A stretch of DNA of 64,000 nucleotides from Linnemannia schmuckeri (taxonomy: Eukaryota; Mortierellomycota; Mortierellomycetes; Mortierellales; Mortierellaceae), in the NCBI GenBank assembly GCA_029449235.1, contig JANATG010000006.1, positions 1,550,001 to 1,614,000 of the forward strand. The letters are read 5' to 3'. The position numbers and the translations under genes were made by a program. How positions within the stretch are numbered: position 1 is the first letter of the stretch; every line of letters starts with the position of its first letter. Below, in pieces: positions 1 through 10,300 of the stretch. The notes below the pieces were generated by a model. The model saw only the letters and a list, made by a program, of their open reading frames with translations, had not been told where the DNA came from and did not search any database.

Positions 1-336
1 GTTCGAGGCTGCCAAGAAGTTGAACATTCCCAAGTTCTTGCACGAGGGTATCTACGTTTTTGTTTCTGGTCCCTCGTACGAGTCCAAGGCTGAGTGCCGC
101 TTCTTGAAGGCCATCGGTGCTGATGTTGTCGGTATGTCGACTGTTCCTGAGGTCGTTGTTGCTAGACACTGCGGCATCAAGGTTGTCGGCCTCTCCTTGG
201 TCACCAACCGCGTTGTTGTCCATCGTGAGCAGAGATCTGACCCCGACGCCCCTGCTGAAGCTGCACCCCTGGAGGAGAAGACTGCCAGCCACGAGGAGGT
301 TTTGGAGGCTGCTGATGCCCGTGCCAAGGACCTTCA

Positions 337-383
<47 letters not shown>

Positions 384-505
384 CGCGTTATTAATGTTCC
401 ATTTTGTACTGTGGTGTTTTATGGATATGTATCTCTAACATCAAAATCATTCCTCTTGTAACTCTTTTGTAGACCCTTGTCAAGCACCTTGTCGAGATGA
501 TCTAA
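1..505 (+). CDS. Purine nucleoside phosphorylase, 3' part
   Basis: This is the C-terminal part of a trimeric purine nucleoside phosphorylase, which splits purine nucleosides with phosphate in cytosolic purine salvage. The gene starts left of the window. The reading frame opens at base 2, and the family block GPSYESKAEC..FLKAIGADVVGMSTVPEVVVARH is plain, with substrate-pocket residues around GMST and the following VTN segment. Exon 1 ends at 337. A 135-bp intron (338-472) starts with GT and then holds a run of 43 A. The last exon (473-505) encodes TLVKHLVEMI and a TAA stop. Phase is 0 on both sides. Family assignment is firm; the exact 3' junction is read from phase and the AG only. Confidence 0.93.
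340..382 (+). repeat. A43 homopolymer in the PNP intron
   Basis: An uninterrupted run of 43 A begins directly after the 5' splice GT of the purine nucleoside phosphorylase intron. It is the longest homopolymer in the window. Length is probably variable and sequencing error is possible. Confidence 0.9.
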
Positions 506-785
506 GGCTAGGCGATAAACATTGCGGGGTGTTATTTGACTGACAGTGAAGCCCATTCCCCGTCAATCCCCTTTACAATATTTTTTTTACCCATAGACAA
601 TAAAACAGATGTACATATATCCAAGCTTGCCGCTACTCTCATGAATGTTGGTGGCTTTGATTGGAGGCGACTAAAGCGTCAAACAGTGTGTCCGTTTGTT
701 CAACGCCAGATATTCTATCAGTTTGATGACTCCTTACCCTTTTTCCCCCCCCCACTCTTAACCGCAAAATACACTCATTCGATCA

Positions 786-2897
786 ATGCACGACAACATG
801 TTGGACATCCTGGAACTCGTTGCTCTCTTGGCTGCGTATCTCAGCCCACACGACCTCCTAGCCTGTGTACAAGTCAACTGGCTCTGGAACACGACACTTA
901 TCCCGATCCTCTGGCACACCATCGACGACTCGACACCATCATGGGATCATATCCTCCGAGGTTGCACACCGGACCTCAAGGCTATTTAACATGAGTTTTG
1001 GAAGGTTAAACCTGTACGCAAGAGAGGATCGGGTAAGGACAAAGACAAGGATATGGACAAGGGTAAGAGTCGAGAGTGGGTCCTGACGGTGTTTTACAAG
1101 TATGGTCGGTTTATCAGGAACTTGTCTGTCAGTTGGCCTTTGGTACTTGAGGCCGTCAGCTTGGCGGCAGTAGCACCGAGGACGACGACAGCAGCGAATG
1201 GCAAAGGTGGAGGCGGGGACGGAGCTGATGGATGGACTGGTATCGAGTCGTTGACACTCGCGATCACCGACGCCCATGTTCCTCAAGTGCCGCTGGAGCA
1301 CAAGGGGATATCTCAACGGACGAGAGGCGCTGAGTCTCGAAGATCTCTTCAGCAGTCGGGTACAGGGATGGAAGAAGATGAAGTCACTCAAGACTTGATG
1401 TCGATGTCAGAGCCAATGTTCCCAGAATATGTGACTGTGGACGATCTCTCACCACCCTCACTGAACCCTAGTCTGACGGCCAAGGGCAGACAGAACCGAA
1501 TGGAGTATGGGTGGGTCCTGACACAGCACTACTGGCACACAATCCTCAGTAGTCGTCAAACGTTGAAACATCTTTTTCTGACAAGACTTCCTGAGCCGCA
1601 GTGGAGCCTCCGGTCCAAGGATGTCTATTACAGGATGATTGGTCAGCTGAAGATGCTGAAGGAGCTAAAGGAGTGGAGGAGTTATGTGTTTGGATCTGCA
1701 GGTGCTTGGCAACCAGCGAATATATGGGAGATCCTGCGGGCGTGTCCACAGATCGAGTCGCTCGACATTAGTGGGTATGGTCAGGTCCACGCTCTGGACT
1801 TGCCTCAGGAGGGGTCTGAGGAGATGATTGCGAATACGACTTTGCGCAGCTTATTTATCAATAAGGAGGCAAGTATCTATGGTATGATGTCCTTGCTTGG
1901 TCTGTTTCCCAGTCTGTCGACTCTACGCCTTGCAATTATTAGCCCGGTTATGAAGTATCACGCCATTCCGTCCTTGAACGCCCAACAACCACCTCAACTG
2001 GAGCAGGATCCCCTCTCAGCCCTTGCCAACTTATTCGCCACAGGAAGCTCTTCCTCATCCTCCTCGCCCTTCGCTCTCAACTCACTATCTGTCTACCTCG
2101 GCGGTGACCCCCACCTCATTCTGACATATCTCCCCAACTTGAAGAAATTGAGCCAAAAGGGACTATTCTCAAAGTCCCTGGCCTCGGCTTTAACGACACA
2201 TTGTCCAAGATTCGAGGTGTTCCGATGGATCAGCCAGTCCTGGAATCTTGACACGAACAGACAAGAAGATCAGGATGCCACCAATCAGTTCTTTGTCGAC
2301 ATGTCGTATCTTCGAGTTTTTGACAGTGCCTGGCAGTATATTCAAGTCGACGAGATGTTGCGGCAGCCGTGGACGTGTCTTGGGCTTGAGTGGTTGACCT
2401 GCAGGATTGTTGGGATTGATCGATTGACCAACGAGGAGCAGGCGCTGGTGAACGGTGTCTTGTCAACGCCGAAAGAGTTGGCTACAGGTCTGTGGTCGCA
2501 GGAAGAAGTAGCAGCGATCGACAAGCTCCACCGATGCCAACGACAACAACATGGAGTGTACGACCAACTGGCGAAACTGACACGACTCAAGCACCTGGAC
2601 CTAGGCCACGAACCACCATACCACATGATCTACAGATCGAGTAATCGCAGTGTAAAGATTGAACAAAGGCTGTTTACGCCGACTGGGACACCGCGCCTCG
2701 ACACCTTGGAGCTCTCGCTTGCGTCTGGATTGGATCGGTTGGCGCCACTCAAGGACCTAGAGATATTTGGGTTCCAGTGTGTTAACCATCGAATTGGGAA
2801 AGACGAGTTAGACTGGATGACAGAGAATTGGCCAAAGGTAGATCTGAGGAAGGATGCGTTGATTGAGCAGAGATTATTGGCGCTCGAGAGTCGTTAG
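786..2897 (+). pseudogene. F-box/leucine-rich-repeat protein gene broken by one in-frame stop
   Basis: The sequence reads as one continuous frame from ATG 786 to TAG 2897, about 703 codons, interrupted once by TAA at 987-989. The N-terminal 65 residues form an F-box (LELVALLAAYLSPHDLLACV, then LWHTIDD). The remainder is an LRR-like region ending LALESR. An intact protein would act as the substrate receptor of an SCF ubiquitin ligase. Past the stop the frame stays open (HEFWKVKPVRKRG), so this looks like a single nonsense change, for example CAA to TAA, rather than an intron; no convincing GT-AG pair removes it. The downstream 614 residues could still be translated from an internal start without the F-box. 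Related decayed copies lie at 6944-7272 and 48319-50516. Confidence 0.7.
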
Positions 2898-3300
2898 GAC
2901 TGAAGCAGGTCATGTAAAAGAAAGGAATACTTTTTGTAGTTGCAACTGGATATGATCCATAGTTATTTGCACGATAGTTTGTTTAAGGACAACATCTAGT
3001 TTTGTACTCCTTTGTTCTCACTCCTTTTTTTTTGTTTTAGTCTTTCTTATTTTTCTTTAATTCCTTTGCCCCCAATTTTGATCCGCAGGCGGGTAGCAAT
3101 TAAAAGTTGACTGTGGCTTTATTTTCATTGCACCTGTGTGGGCTTCTTTCATGTTGCTCGTAGTAACTGATAGAAAAATGCATAACCCTCTCCTTACTCC
3201 TCAATCATATGCTCCGCATTCTTTTCTACTTTTGTTTTTTCAGCCTGTTTTTACACTCACACATGAAAACGGTACCAAACGTGTACCAAATGCGTCGCTA
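2898..3300. other. Intergenic, no gene seen
   Basis: This is AT-rich sequence following the F-box gene. It contains T-rich stretches near 3026 and 3230 but no supported coding region. Confidence 0.5.
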
Positions 3301-3566
3301 CTTAGTATCAAGGCTTTCTTGCTTAGTATAGAGTACTTCTTGCCTAGTATAAACCTCTCACGACTTAGTATCGAGGGTTCCTCACTTAGTATAAATCCTT
3401 TTCACTTGATAGAAAACGCGATAGAAAATGTCTTTTACTTATTAGAAAATATGAGTCAGTGTGTAGAAAACACGAGTTATTTTGTAGAAAACACAAATTT
3501 ACTTAGTTGAAATCGCAAACTACTTAGTAGAGAACACGAATTACTTGGTAGAAATCGCGCCTCTAG
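3301..3566 (+). repeat. 21-bp minisatellite, about 13 degenerate units
   Basis: Units start at 3301, 3322, 3343, 3364, 3385 and onward at almost exact 21-bp spacing. The first half has the core CTTAGTAT; the second half has the core GTAGAAAACACGA, at 3463, 3484, 3505, 3526 and 3547. One interval, near 3409-3421, is only 12 bp. Because 21 is a multiple of three, a 124-codon frame from 3136 to 3510 translates the repeat as heptads such as LLSIEYF and CVENTSY. I see no other sign that this frame is a gene. Confidence 0.8.
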
Positions 3567-3844
3567 AAGGCTTCCCGACCTGCCTCACTTGGCAAAGCCA
3601 GGAGATTCAAAGATGCTCTACATTAGTCGTAGGGAAAAACCAAAGAATCTTTATGGGAGCGCACAGACGTGTCACTAACGTAGAGAAGGGGATAACATAC
3701 ACTTGTTTATTGGACCAGTGGTATTGAAGAGCCTCAAAACTCAAGTTGGGTAAAAGAGAAAAAATGAAAGAAGCAAAAAGAAATGGCGATACGACCAAGA
3801 AGAAAAAAAAGCACGCAAGGCAGCTGATGCTTTAATCAAGCCAT

Positions 3845-4159
3845 TCAAGCGCAAGAGAACGATCGCTTCTTGGCACCACATTCACTTGTTTGCTCACCAA
3901 CAGTGTAGCAGGTATTTCCAGTACAATCGAGTCCGTCGAAGGCATAGCAAGTGCCGCCCTGCGCCCACATATTCAGATAGCATTGGTAATATTCCTGAGT
4001 GTTGAAACAGCGCTTGTCGCCTTGATTGTAGTAGATGGTGTGGAAATCGGTTCCCTGACAGGCCATGGTCAGGGTAGTCGCACTGCAGACTTGCAGAAGA
4101 AAGGCAAAGTACAGGGCGATTGAGACCGACAGGTAAATCGAGTTGGAGATGGAAAGCAT
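3845..4159 (-). CDS. Small secreted cysteine-rich protein A
   Basis: A 104-residue protein whose first 26 residues are a hydrophobic signal peptide (SVSIALYFAFLLQVCSA, likely cut after CSA). The mature part has eight cysteines, enough for four disulfides, in the pattern ACQG, KRCF, YQCY, GTCYAF, LDCTGNTCYT, SECG, and ends SFSCA. It is clearly paralogous to the protein at 5949-6254. I do not recognise a named family; a secreted effector-like or wall-associated role is inference from size, signal peptide and cysteines only. A TATA box lies about 290 bp upstream and a 5'-UTR intron is likely at 4182-4290 (GTAAGG to CAATAG), both mirrored in the paralogue. Confidence 0.88.
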   Translation of the reverse strand: MLSISNSIYLSVSIALYFAFLLQVCSATTLTMACQGTDFHTIYYNQGDKRCFNTQEYYQCYLNMWAQGGTCYAFDGLDCTGNTCYTVGEQTSECGAKKRSFSCA

Positions 4160-4181
4160 TTTTGGATGGAGAAGGGAGCGG

Positions 4182-4290
4182 CTATTGGAGGGAGATTGTA
4201 GTGGAAAAAAGAAAAGCGGGATGTTGTCAGCTATGAACTACTGTAGCTTTTCCTGAGTGTAATAGTAGAAGTATTGTCAAAAAGCCTTAC
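4182..4290 (-). other. Likely 5'-UTR intron of secreted protein A
   Basis: The leader contains GTAAGG as donor and CCAATAG as acceptor, 109 bp apart. The paralogue at 5949 has the same arrangement within a similar leader sequence (ACACCAGA just before the donor in both). Confidence 0.6.
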
Positions 4291-4443
4291 AAGAGTCTGG
4301 TGTGGGAGATATTGTACAGGCCTTTGTACGGTGGTTCTTGTGGCAGTTGTTGTGAGAGGTAGGAAAGCTGTTGTAGTGTCAGAGTCTTGAGGTAAATGGA
4401 ATTAGATGTGAGTTACTGAAGGATGATGAGTGGATGCGACTTC

Positions 4444-4451
4444 TTTATATA
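4444..4451 (-). promoter_or_regulatory. TATA box of secreted protein A
   Basis: TATATAAA on the minus strand lies 285-292 bp before the ATG at 4159. Spacing matches the TATA of the paralogue. Confidence 0.55.
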
Positions 4452-5659
4452 CTGTGAAAAGGGTCGACGAGCTGGTTCTTCTTTAGCAGATAGCTGGTTT
4501 CGCTCAGGTTCCTATTCGGACTCATAAGAGCACCGGCGCTTGATATGATCATGAGAGTAGCTAAAAGGGTATTCACAAGCAGATAACAGCAACAGGTCAG
4601 GGACATAGCCACCTGCTCTCAGCTGTAAGATCAAAGGCATAGCCTACTTAGGACAGGAAGGATGTCAAAAGGTCAACTGCATACCGAGAAACTGGGAAAT
4701 GGGAAATGGGAAATAAGAAAATCAAGGGCAGCTAGCGCCTGTGAAAAGAGGGACGCCGAAAACATCAAGGACTATTACCTGGGCGCAGCAACAAGGGATG
4801 ACGCTAAAAGGCAGTAACAAGGGGTGACGCTAAAAGGCAGAAACAAGAGATAACATCGCTCCATCCAAATGAACAAGGGACAGTACAGAACCAGTGGACA
4901 TTCCCAATGGAGAGAGAAATCCCAAGGCATGAAAAGGTCCAGGGAAGATAAAATAAATCAAAGAATGAGGTATGGAAAGGAAGAGGCATGAAAGGAAAAG
5001 GCATGCAAAAGATCAAGGGATGAAAAAGACCGAGAATTGGAAAGCAAAGCCCCTTCTCTTGTTTCCTTCAGCTCTTTCCTTATACTTGTGAGCGGGAACC
5101 CCTCTGCGTAGAACAGCCCAAGGTGCAGCTATCAGGTCAATAGTCGCTTTCCGTTTCTTTTGATTTTAATTCATGAACTTTGTGGCTGTGATTGGTTACT
5201 CAGAGCGGCGAGGATCCTTGATATCTCTAGTGTTATCCCTTGATGCTGCGCCCAAGGTGACGTCTGTTGATCTTTTCGGCGTCCCTCCATTCCCAGCCAC
5301 TCGCGTGCCCTTGATATTCCCGTCAGTTGATTTTTCTTTTGCGGCAGTACGTAAATTTGTCCCATTTCTCATTCGTTGATTTTCCTCATCCCTCTACTTT
5401 TCTCAGTCTTCTTTGATGTTGTCTTTTAAAATTTATTTTGCATTAATGTCCACTGCCATGGCCTTTATGCCGTTTCTTTTCTCCTTGGTATTGTCCTTTG
5501 GTGTTACTCCTAGACACTTTTTTTAACTTTAGTATGCTTTTGATGATCTTTCTCAATCCTGCCCCAAATGAAAGGTGGCAGTGTCTCTATTTCTTTGCTG
5601 TTTTCTCTCTCTCCATTCTTAAATAACAATAATATGATTTGTTTTTCGACCTTTGCGCC
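4452..5659. other. Divergent promoter region between the two secreted-protein genes
   Basis: About 1.2 kb without a supported gene separates the two TATA boxes. It contains a 26-bp tandem repeat at 4785-4854 and otherwise unremarkable AT-rich sequence. Regulatory sites for both genes are expected here, but I cannot name them. Confidence 0.5.
4785..4854 (+). repeat. 26-bp tandem repeat, 2.7 copies
   Basis: Units of 26 bp begin at 4785, 4811 and 4837, each starting GCAG and sharing AACAAGGG and TGACGCTAAAAG. The third unit is partial and degenerate. Confidence 0.8.
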
Positions 5660-5666
5660 TATATAA
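5660..5666 (+). promoter_or_regulatory. TATA box of secreted protein B
   Basis: TATATAA at 5660-5666 lies about 285 bp before the ATG at 5949, matching the spacing seen for the divergent paralogue. Confidence 0.55.
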
Positions 5667-5826
5667 GAAGGTTGCACGCACCCAGCGTCCTTCACCAACA
5701 TACATCTGACCCTACCTAAATCAAGACTCTGAAACCTCAACAGCATTCTCAATACTTCGCAAGAACCTTCACAAGAACCATCATACAAAGACCTGCACAA
5801 CACCACCCACACCAGACCAGAATCTC

Positions 5827-5929
5827 GTAAGACAGTTTAACTGCACTTCCGCTAATACAGTCGAGAGGTCGCGGCAGTACCTCGTAACTAACACATCCCC
5901 TTCCCTTTTTCTACCACTGTCTTCAATAG
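5827..5929 (+). other. Likely 5'-UTR intron of secreted protein B
   Basis: GTAAGA donor at 5827 and CAATAG acceptor ending at 5929, with a good branch-like CTAAC near 5886. The homologous leader of protein A has the same structure. Confidence 0.6.
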
Positions 5930-5948
5930 TCACTCTTCCCTCTTCAAA

Positions 5949-6254
5949 ATGATTTTTATCTCCAACACAGTCTACCTGTCAGGCCTGCTCTTCGCTATCC
6001 TGCTGCAAGTCTGCAGCGCGACCACCCTCTACCTATCGTGTCAGGGGACCAATTACGAGACGATGTATTTCAATCAAGGCGACAAGCGCTGTTTCAACCT
6101 GGACAATTACTATAAGTGCAATCTGGAGATGAGAACACAAGGCGGTACTTGTTATGCCTTTGATGACCCTGACTGCAGTGGAAATACCTGTTACACTGTT
6201 GGAGACAGTCTTAGTAGATGTGGTGCCAGCAAGCGATCATTCTCCTGCGCTTGA
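5949..6254 (+). CDS. Small secreted cysteine-rich protein B
   Basis: A 101-residue paralogue of the protein at 3845-4159, transcribed in the opposite direction about 1.8 kb away. The signal peptide (YLSGLLFAILLQVCSA) is followed by a mature domain with the same eight cysteines: SCQG, KRCF, YKCN, GTCYAF, PDCSGNTCYT, SRCG, and the terminal SFSCA. Conserved blocks such as NQGDKRCFN and GGTCYAFD show recent duplication. No catalytic residues are evident and no family name is recognised. Secretion is well supported; function is unknown. The start is the first ATG after the predicted 5'-UTR intron. Confidence 0.88.
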   Translation: MIFISNTVYLSGLLFAILLQVCSATTLYLSCQGTNYETMYFNQGDKRCFNLDNYYKCNLEMRTQGGTCYAFDDPDCSGNTCYTVGDSLSRCGASKRSFSCA

Positions 6255-6272
6255 TGAGATATTGGTTGCTTT

Positions 6273-6943
6273 TTGTGGTCTTTTTCTGGGCCATAGGTCA
6301 CGTTTCTTTTTCGCTTTCTTTATTCTCTTTCACCAAAAGTCGAGATTCTTTTCTACCACTGGTGCAATAAACGGATATATATTCTCTACATCAAGGATAC
6401 GTCTGTGTGCTTCCGCATGGGCTCTTTTATTTTACCTTACAACAAACAAATAACGAATAACGAATAACGAACAACGAATAACGAACAAGGAATAATGCGC
6501 TCATTATTCTATGGACTTGCTCGGAGGAACATTATCTCTCCTTCATTTCCATTCTCTTTTTTTTTTTTGTTCTGCGGGCGGAGTTACTAATCATAACGCG
6601 CCCGGTCTCGAGACATGACATGATTAAGTATCACTGTTAACAAGACGTGTTTAAGGCAAAAATAAAGGTACCACCAAGTTGATTCGCTTTTCGTTCCAAG
6701 CATGTTTGATCTTTTTCTTTTGCTTTATCATGACGGCACTTAGTTGGCTCTACGCAACGTTTCGATTATGAGAAGTCATCTGGAGGCTCAGGGTCTGTTT
6801 GCCATGTCGAGTATAGCTGGATTGTGAACCTACTGGTGGTTATCAGCTGAAAAATCAAAGAACGGTAACTTTAATCCATTACAAATAGAACATAAAATAA
6901 CAACGGCTCTACCTTTTTGGCGAGTCATGATGAATTCAGGGCA
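6273..6943. other. Intergenic with short A-rich tandem repeat
   Basis: No gene is supported. Bases 6450-6495 hold imperfect copies of the 7-mer AATAACG. Confidence 0.5.
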
Positions 6944-7272
6944 GTCGACCATAATAACAAAGCTTACAGGGGAGGAGACAGCGGCGGCCAAAAAGAGGTC
7001 CACCTATGCCAGAGACAACACCGCGGCGTATACGATCAGCTGGCCCGTCTGACAAGTCTCAGGCATCTAGAACCATCGGATCGGGAGAAAGGAGCTGGAC
7101 TGGATGGCGGAGAGGTGGCCCGGACTGAAGCTGATGTACAGAATGGACAACGTGCTTTGAGTGTGACGAGAAGAGAGCAGCATTGAAGGAACACTTGCAG
7201 CGAGTGCGACCAGACGTGTTCCTTACAGTCTCCGCAAATACTGTGCCAGAAACGCATAAAAACTACGGATAA
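6944..7272 (+). pseudogene. Relic of an F-box/LRR C-terminal region
   Basis: Three fragments in different frames match the C-terminal parts of the F-box/LRR genes in this window. They are CQRQHRGVYDQLARLTSLRHL (compare CQRQQHGVYDQLAKLTRLKHL near 2540), then IGRKELDWMAERWPGL (compare IGKDELDWMTENWPKV), then CDEKRAALKEHLQRVRP running to TAA 7272 (compare CDKKADALRRRLKELAP near 48400). Frameshifts between fragments and a large internal deletion make it a pseudogene. No promoter or F-box is visible. Confidence 0.75.
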
Positions 7273-7375
7273 TTCGGTATGATAGTATTTACGAAAAGAA
7301 ATATGCCCTAATGCCGTTTTATTTTTGTGAATGATGCAATGCAACGCGAATGGGAGATTATTTGTGTGTGTGAGT

Positions 7376-10300
7376 CTACCGGTTAGCTTTCCGGCTGATC
7401 TGGACCTTCTTGGCCGTCACCTCGGCCTTGGACATGGGCACCAGACGGGCTCCCTCGCGCCGCTGCCATATCTCGATTGGTGGCAAAGGCCAGTAGTGGG
7501 GCCCATATGTGATGTCTGTGATCGCCTTTTGCGTCTTGTCATCGATTTTACTATTAGCATCAGACAAAAAAGAAAAAAAGTTAGTACGCTGGTCTAAGAT
7601 AAAGGATAGACTATGCGACAAACCAGCAACGAGTCTTTCCAAGGACAAGAAAGTCATACATGATGCGCTCTTTGGAGGCGCGGACAAGTCCAGTGCCGTT
7701 GGCAAGGGTGGCCATCCACTTGGGGTCAACAACCGTCAAGCCCTTGAGGTAGATCTTTGATGGCTTGGACTCAATCTCGACTGCCTTGACAGTCCTCTGA
7801 AGATCCTGGTATACAACCATCGCCGGTGCTTTGTCCATGCTAAACCCAAACAATCCCGAGCTGGGGTGAATATAGACGTTCTCCTTAGACCACATCGTGA
7901 CATAGGGGACGGTCTTGGCCTTCTTGGAGTAGTTGGCCTCAACAGCTCCGACAAGATCTCTCCTGATCGCAACTTGATCCATGAACGCACAAGCAACAAT
8001 CTGACGAATGGCTGTCAGCTGGCGAGTCGTGGGCTTGTCCATGTAAGGGTCAAACACCAAATCAGAAACAGTAGCGCTGTTGGCAAAGTTATCCTGGACC
8101 ATCCGGGTAAGCTGTCCACGCAGCTGGTGGATTTCCTGCATGGCTTTGTACCGGACAAAGTTCTCAGTGCAAAACTTTTCCTTATTGGTCTCACGGGCAT
8201 AGGCTCCAACGACGTTCAGGATCTTGGCCATATCGTTCAAGGGGTCAAGAGCCTCGTGAACAGTTTGGGCCTTGTAGAACTTCCGCCTGGTAAGTTTTCT
8301 CTTCTCCTTCTTGAGGACCTTCTCGTTGGTGATATGTTGCAGTTCCATCTCGTCCATGTCGTCCAGGCGGTACCGCTGGTTTGATACATCGTCGTCGTCC
8401 TCGCTCTCATCGTCAGTCTCTCCAGGGCGAGTGATATCCAACTGGAACTCTTTCACAAACACTTCACCAACCGATAGTGCAGCGACAATGGCGATGACAT
8501 AGGGGAAACAGTTTTCTTGATGCGCAAGCGTGAGCCTATAATATGAACAAAAGAATATGTTATCAGTGTGGCTTTAACATAATAAATGAATGCATGAAAA
8601 ATAAGCTCAAATCGTAGTATATGACATACATTTTGGCGAGACGAGGAACGAGGGGAAAGATAGACATGGTCTTGCCCAGTTCTGTAATGCTCTTCTTGTT
8701 CGAGTTCTCCAATGCATTTAAGTAAACCAGACGCTGCTCCGACTGCTTCAAATCCTCACGGTTTGGTGGCGTAGGGAAGGGGAAGTTGACGACATTGTCG
8801 ATATACATGCTCTTCATCTGCAGGACAACACCATCAATAGGCATCTTTTGGATCTCGGCTTCCGATGCCGTGACAAACTCGTTCTCGTACACTGCAGAAC
8901 TGTACAGGCGGTAACAGTGACCATGACCCGTACGACCAGCACGACCAGCGCGCTGGGTAGCACTCGCCTTGGATGTCCAGCCAACCTGGAAGGTCTGAAT
9001 TCCAGTCTCCTTGTCGTAGTGGCGCTCCTTGGACTTTCCGCTGTCGACCACATATTTGACGTTGGGGATGGTGATGGAAGTCTCGGCAACGTTAGTCGCT
9101 ACGACACACAACCTCGAGCCTGGTGGTGGGGGCTGGAAGACACGCATCTGTTCCTCGGTCTTCAAGAGCGAGTACAGAGGCAAGACATGCAAAGGCGCCA
9201 TTCCTGCATCAGGGATCTCCTCCAAGATCTCAGCGTCGGCATCGAGCTCCTCCTCAGAATCCGATCCATCCAGGTCAAAGGCCTCGTCGTCTTCTTCCAT
9301 ACCCTCCACCTGAGCGACAACCTCAGAATCGCCAATGGCCATATCCTCCAACTCGACGTCCTCGTTGCGGGGGTCCAATTCCTGGTTCACCTCGGCTTCA
9401 ATGGTGTCCTGAGATGTCGACTTTTCCTCAGCCGCAGGCTTGCCGTTCTGCGACTTCTTGTCGTCGCCTGTTTTGTTGCCAGTGTTGAGATGGGGAGTGT
9501 TGGGGTTGTTGAAGGGGAACTTCTTCCTCAGCTTCTTGACTAGCTCCATGATCTCAGCCTGTCCAGACAAAAACACCAAGATGGCACCCTCAGGAAGCCT
9601 CGAATGGATCTTGGACACCTTCTTGAACGCCTCCGTAACATAGTCGACCTCGGGTGTCCTCTTGTTGAAATGCATCGTGAGCCCATAGACCTTCTTGACA
9701 TCCACACTGACAACAGGCACAAGCTCTTTGGGTGCCTGCTCTTCTTCCTCGTCGTTATCTTCCTTCTCACCTTCCTCTGCGTCTGTGTCCTTGACCGCCT
9801 TCGAGCTACTTTTCTTTTGGTTTCCAAAGAGTCTCTCGTTTTTAGTGAACTCCTCAATGACAAGGGTGGCAGACATGATAATTAACTTGAGCGGCTTGGT
9901 ATTCTCGCGATCCTTCTTACTCTCCTCCCGGCGCAGACGAACAATACGACTCAGAGCTCCGATCAAGATATCTGTGTTCAGACTACGTTCATGAGCCTCA
10001 TCGATAATAATGGCGGAGTACTTGCGGAGGAGGAAGTCAGAGTTCAGCTCGCGGAGCAACACACCATCAGTCATGAATTTCATAACAGTGTCGGGCGAAG
10101 TCGTAGCGTCATAACGAATCTGATGGGAGATCTTCGATGCTGGGAGGTTGAGTTCCTTGGCGACACGATCTGCCATAGAGACGGCAGCAACACGGCGGGG
10201 CTGGGTGATTCCGATCATTCCGGGGTTAGGGCTGTTGGGGTTTCCGTATCCTGCCTCATACAAGAACTGGGGGACCTGAGTTGTCTTTCCTGAGCCGGTT

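Noticed and set aside
20..394. Open frame running from purine nucleoside phosphorylase into a poly-lysine tail
   Set aside because: The lysines are the A43 run of the intron; the real gene splices at 338 to 473.
3301..3566. CRISPR-like array
   Set aside because: Units are contiguous 21-bp repeats without spacers, in a eukaryotic genome.
8848..9543. 231-codon frame antisense to the helicase exon
   Set aside because: Shadow of the DHX37/ECM16 coding strand.
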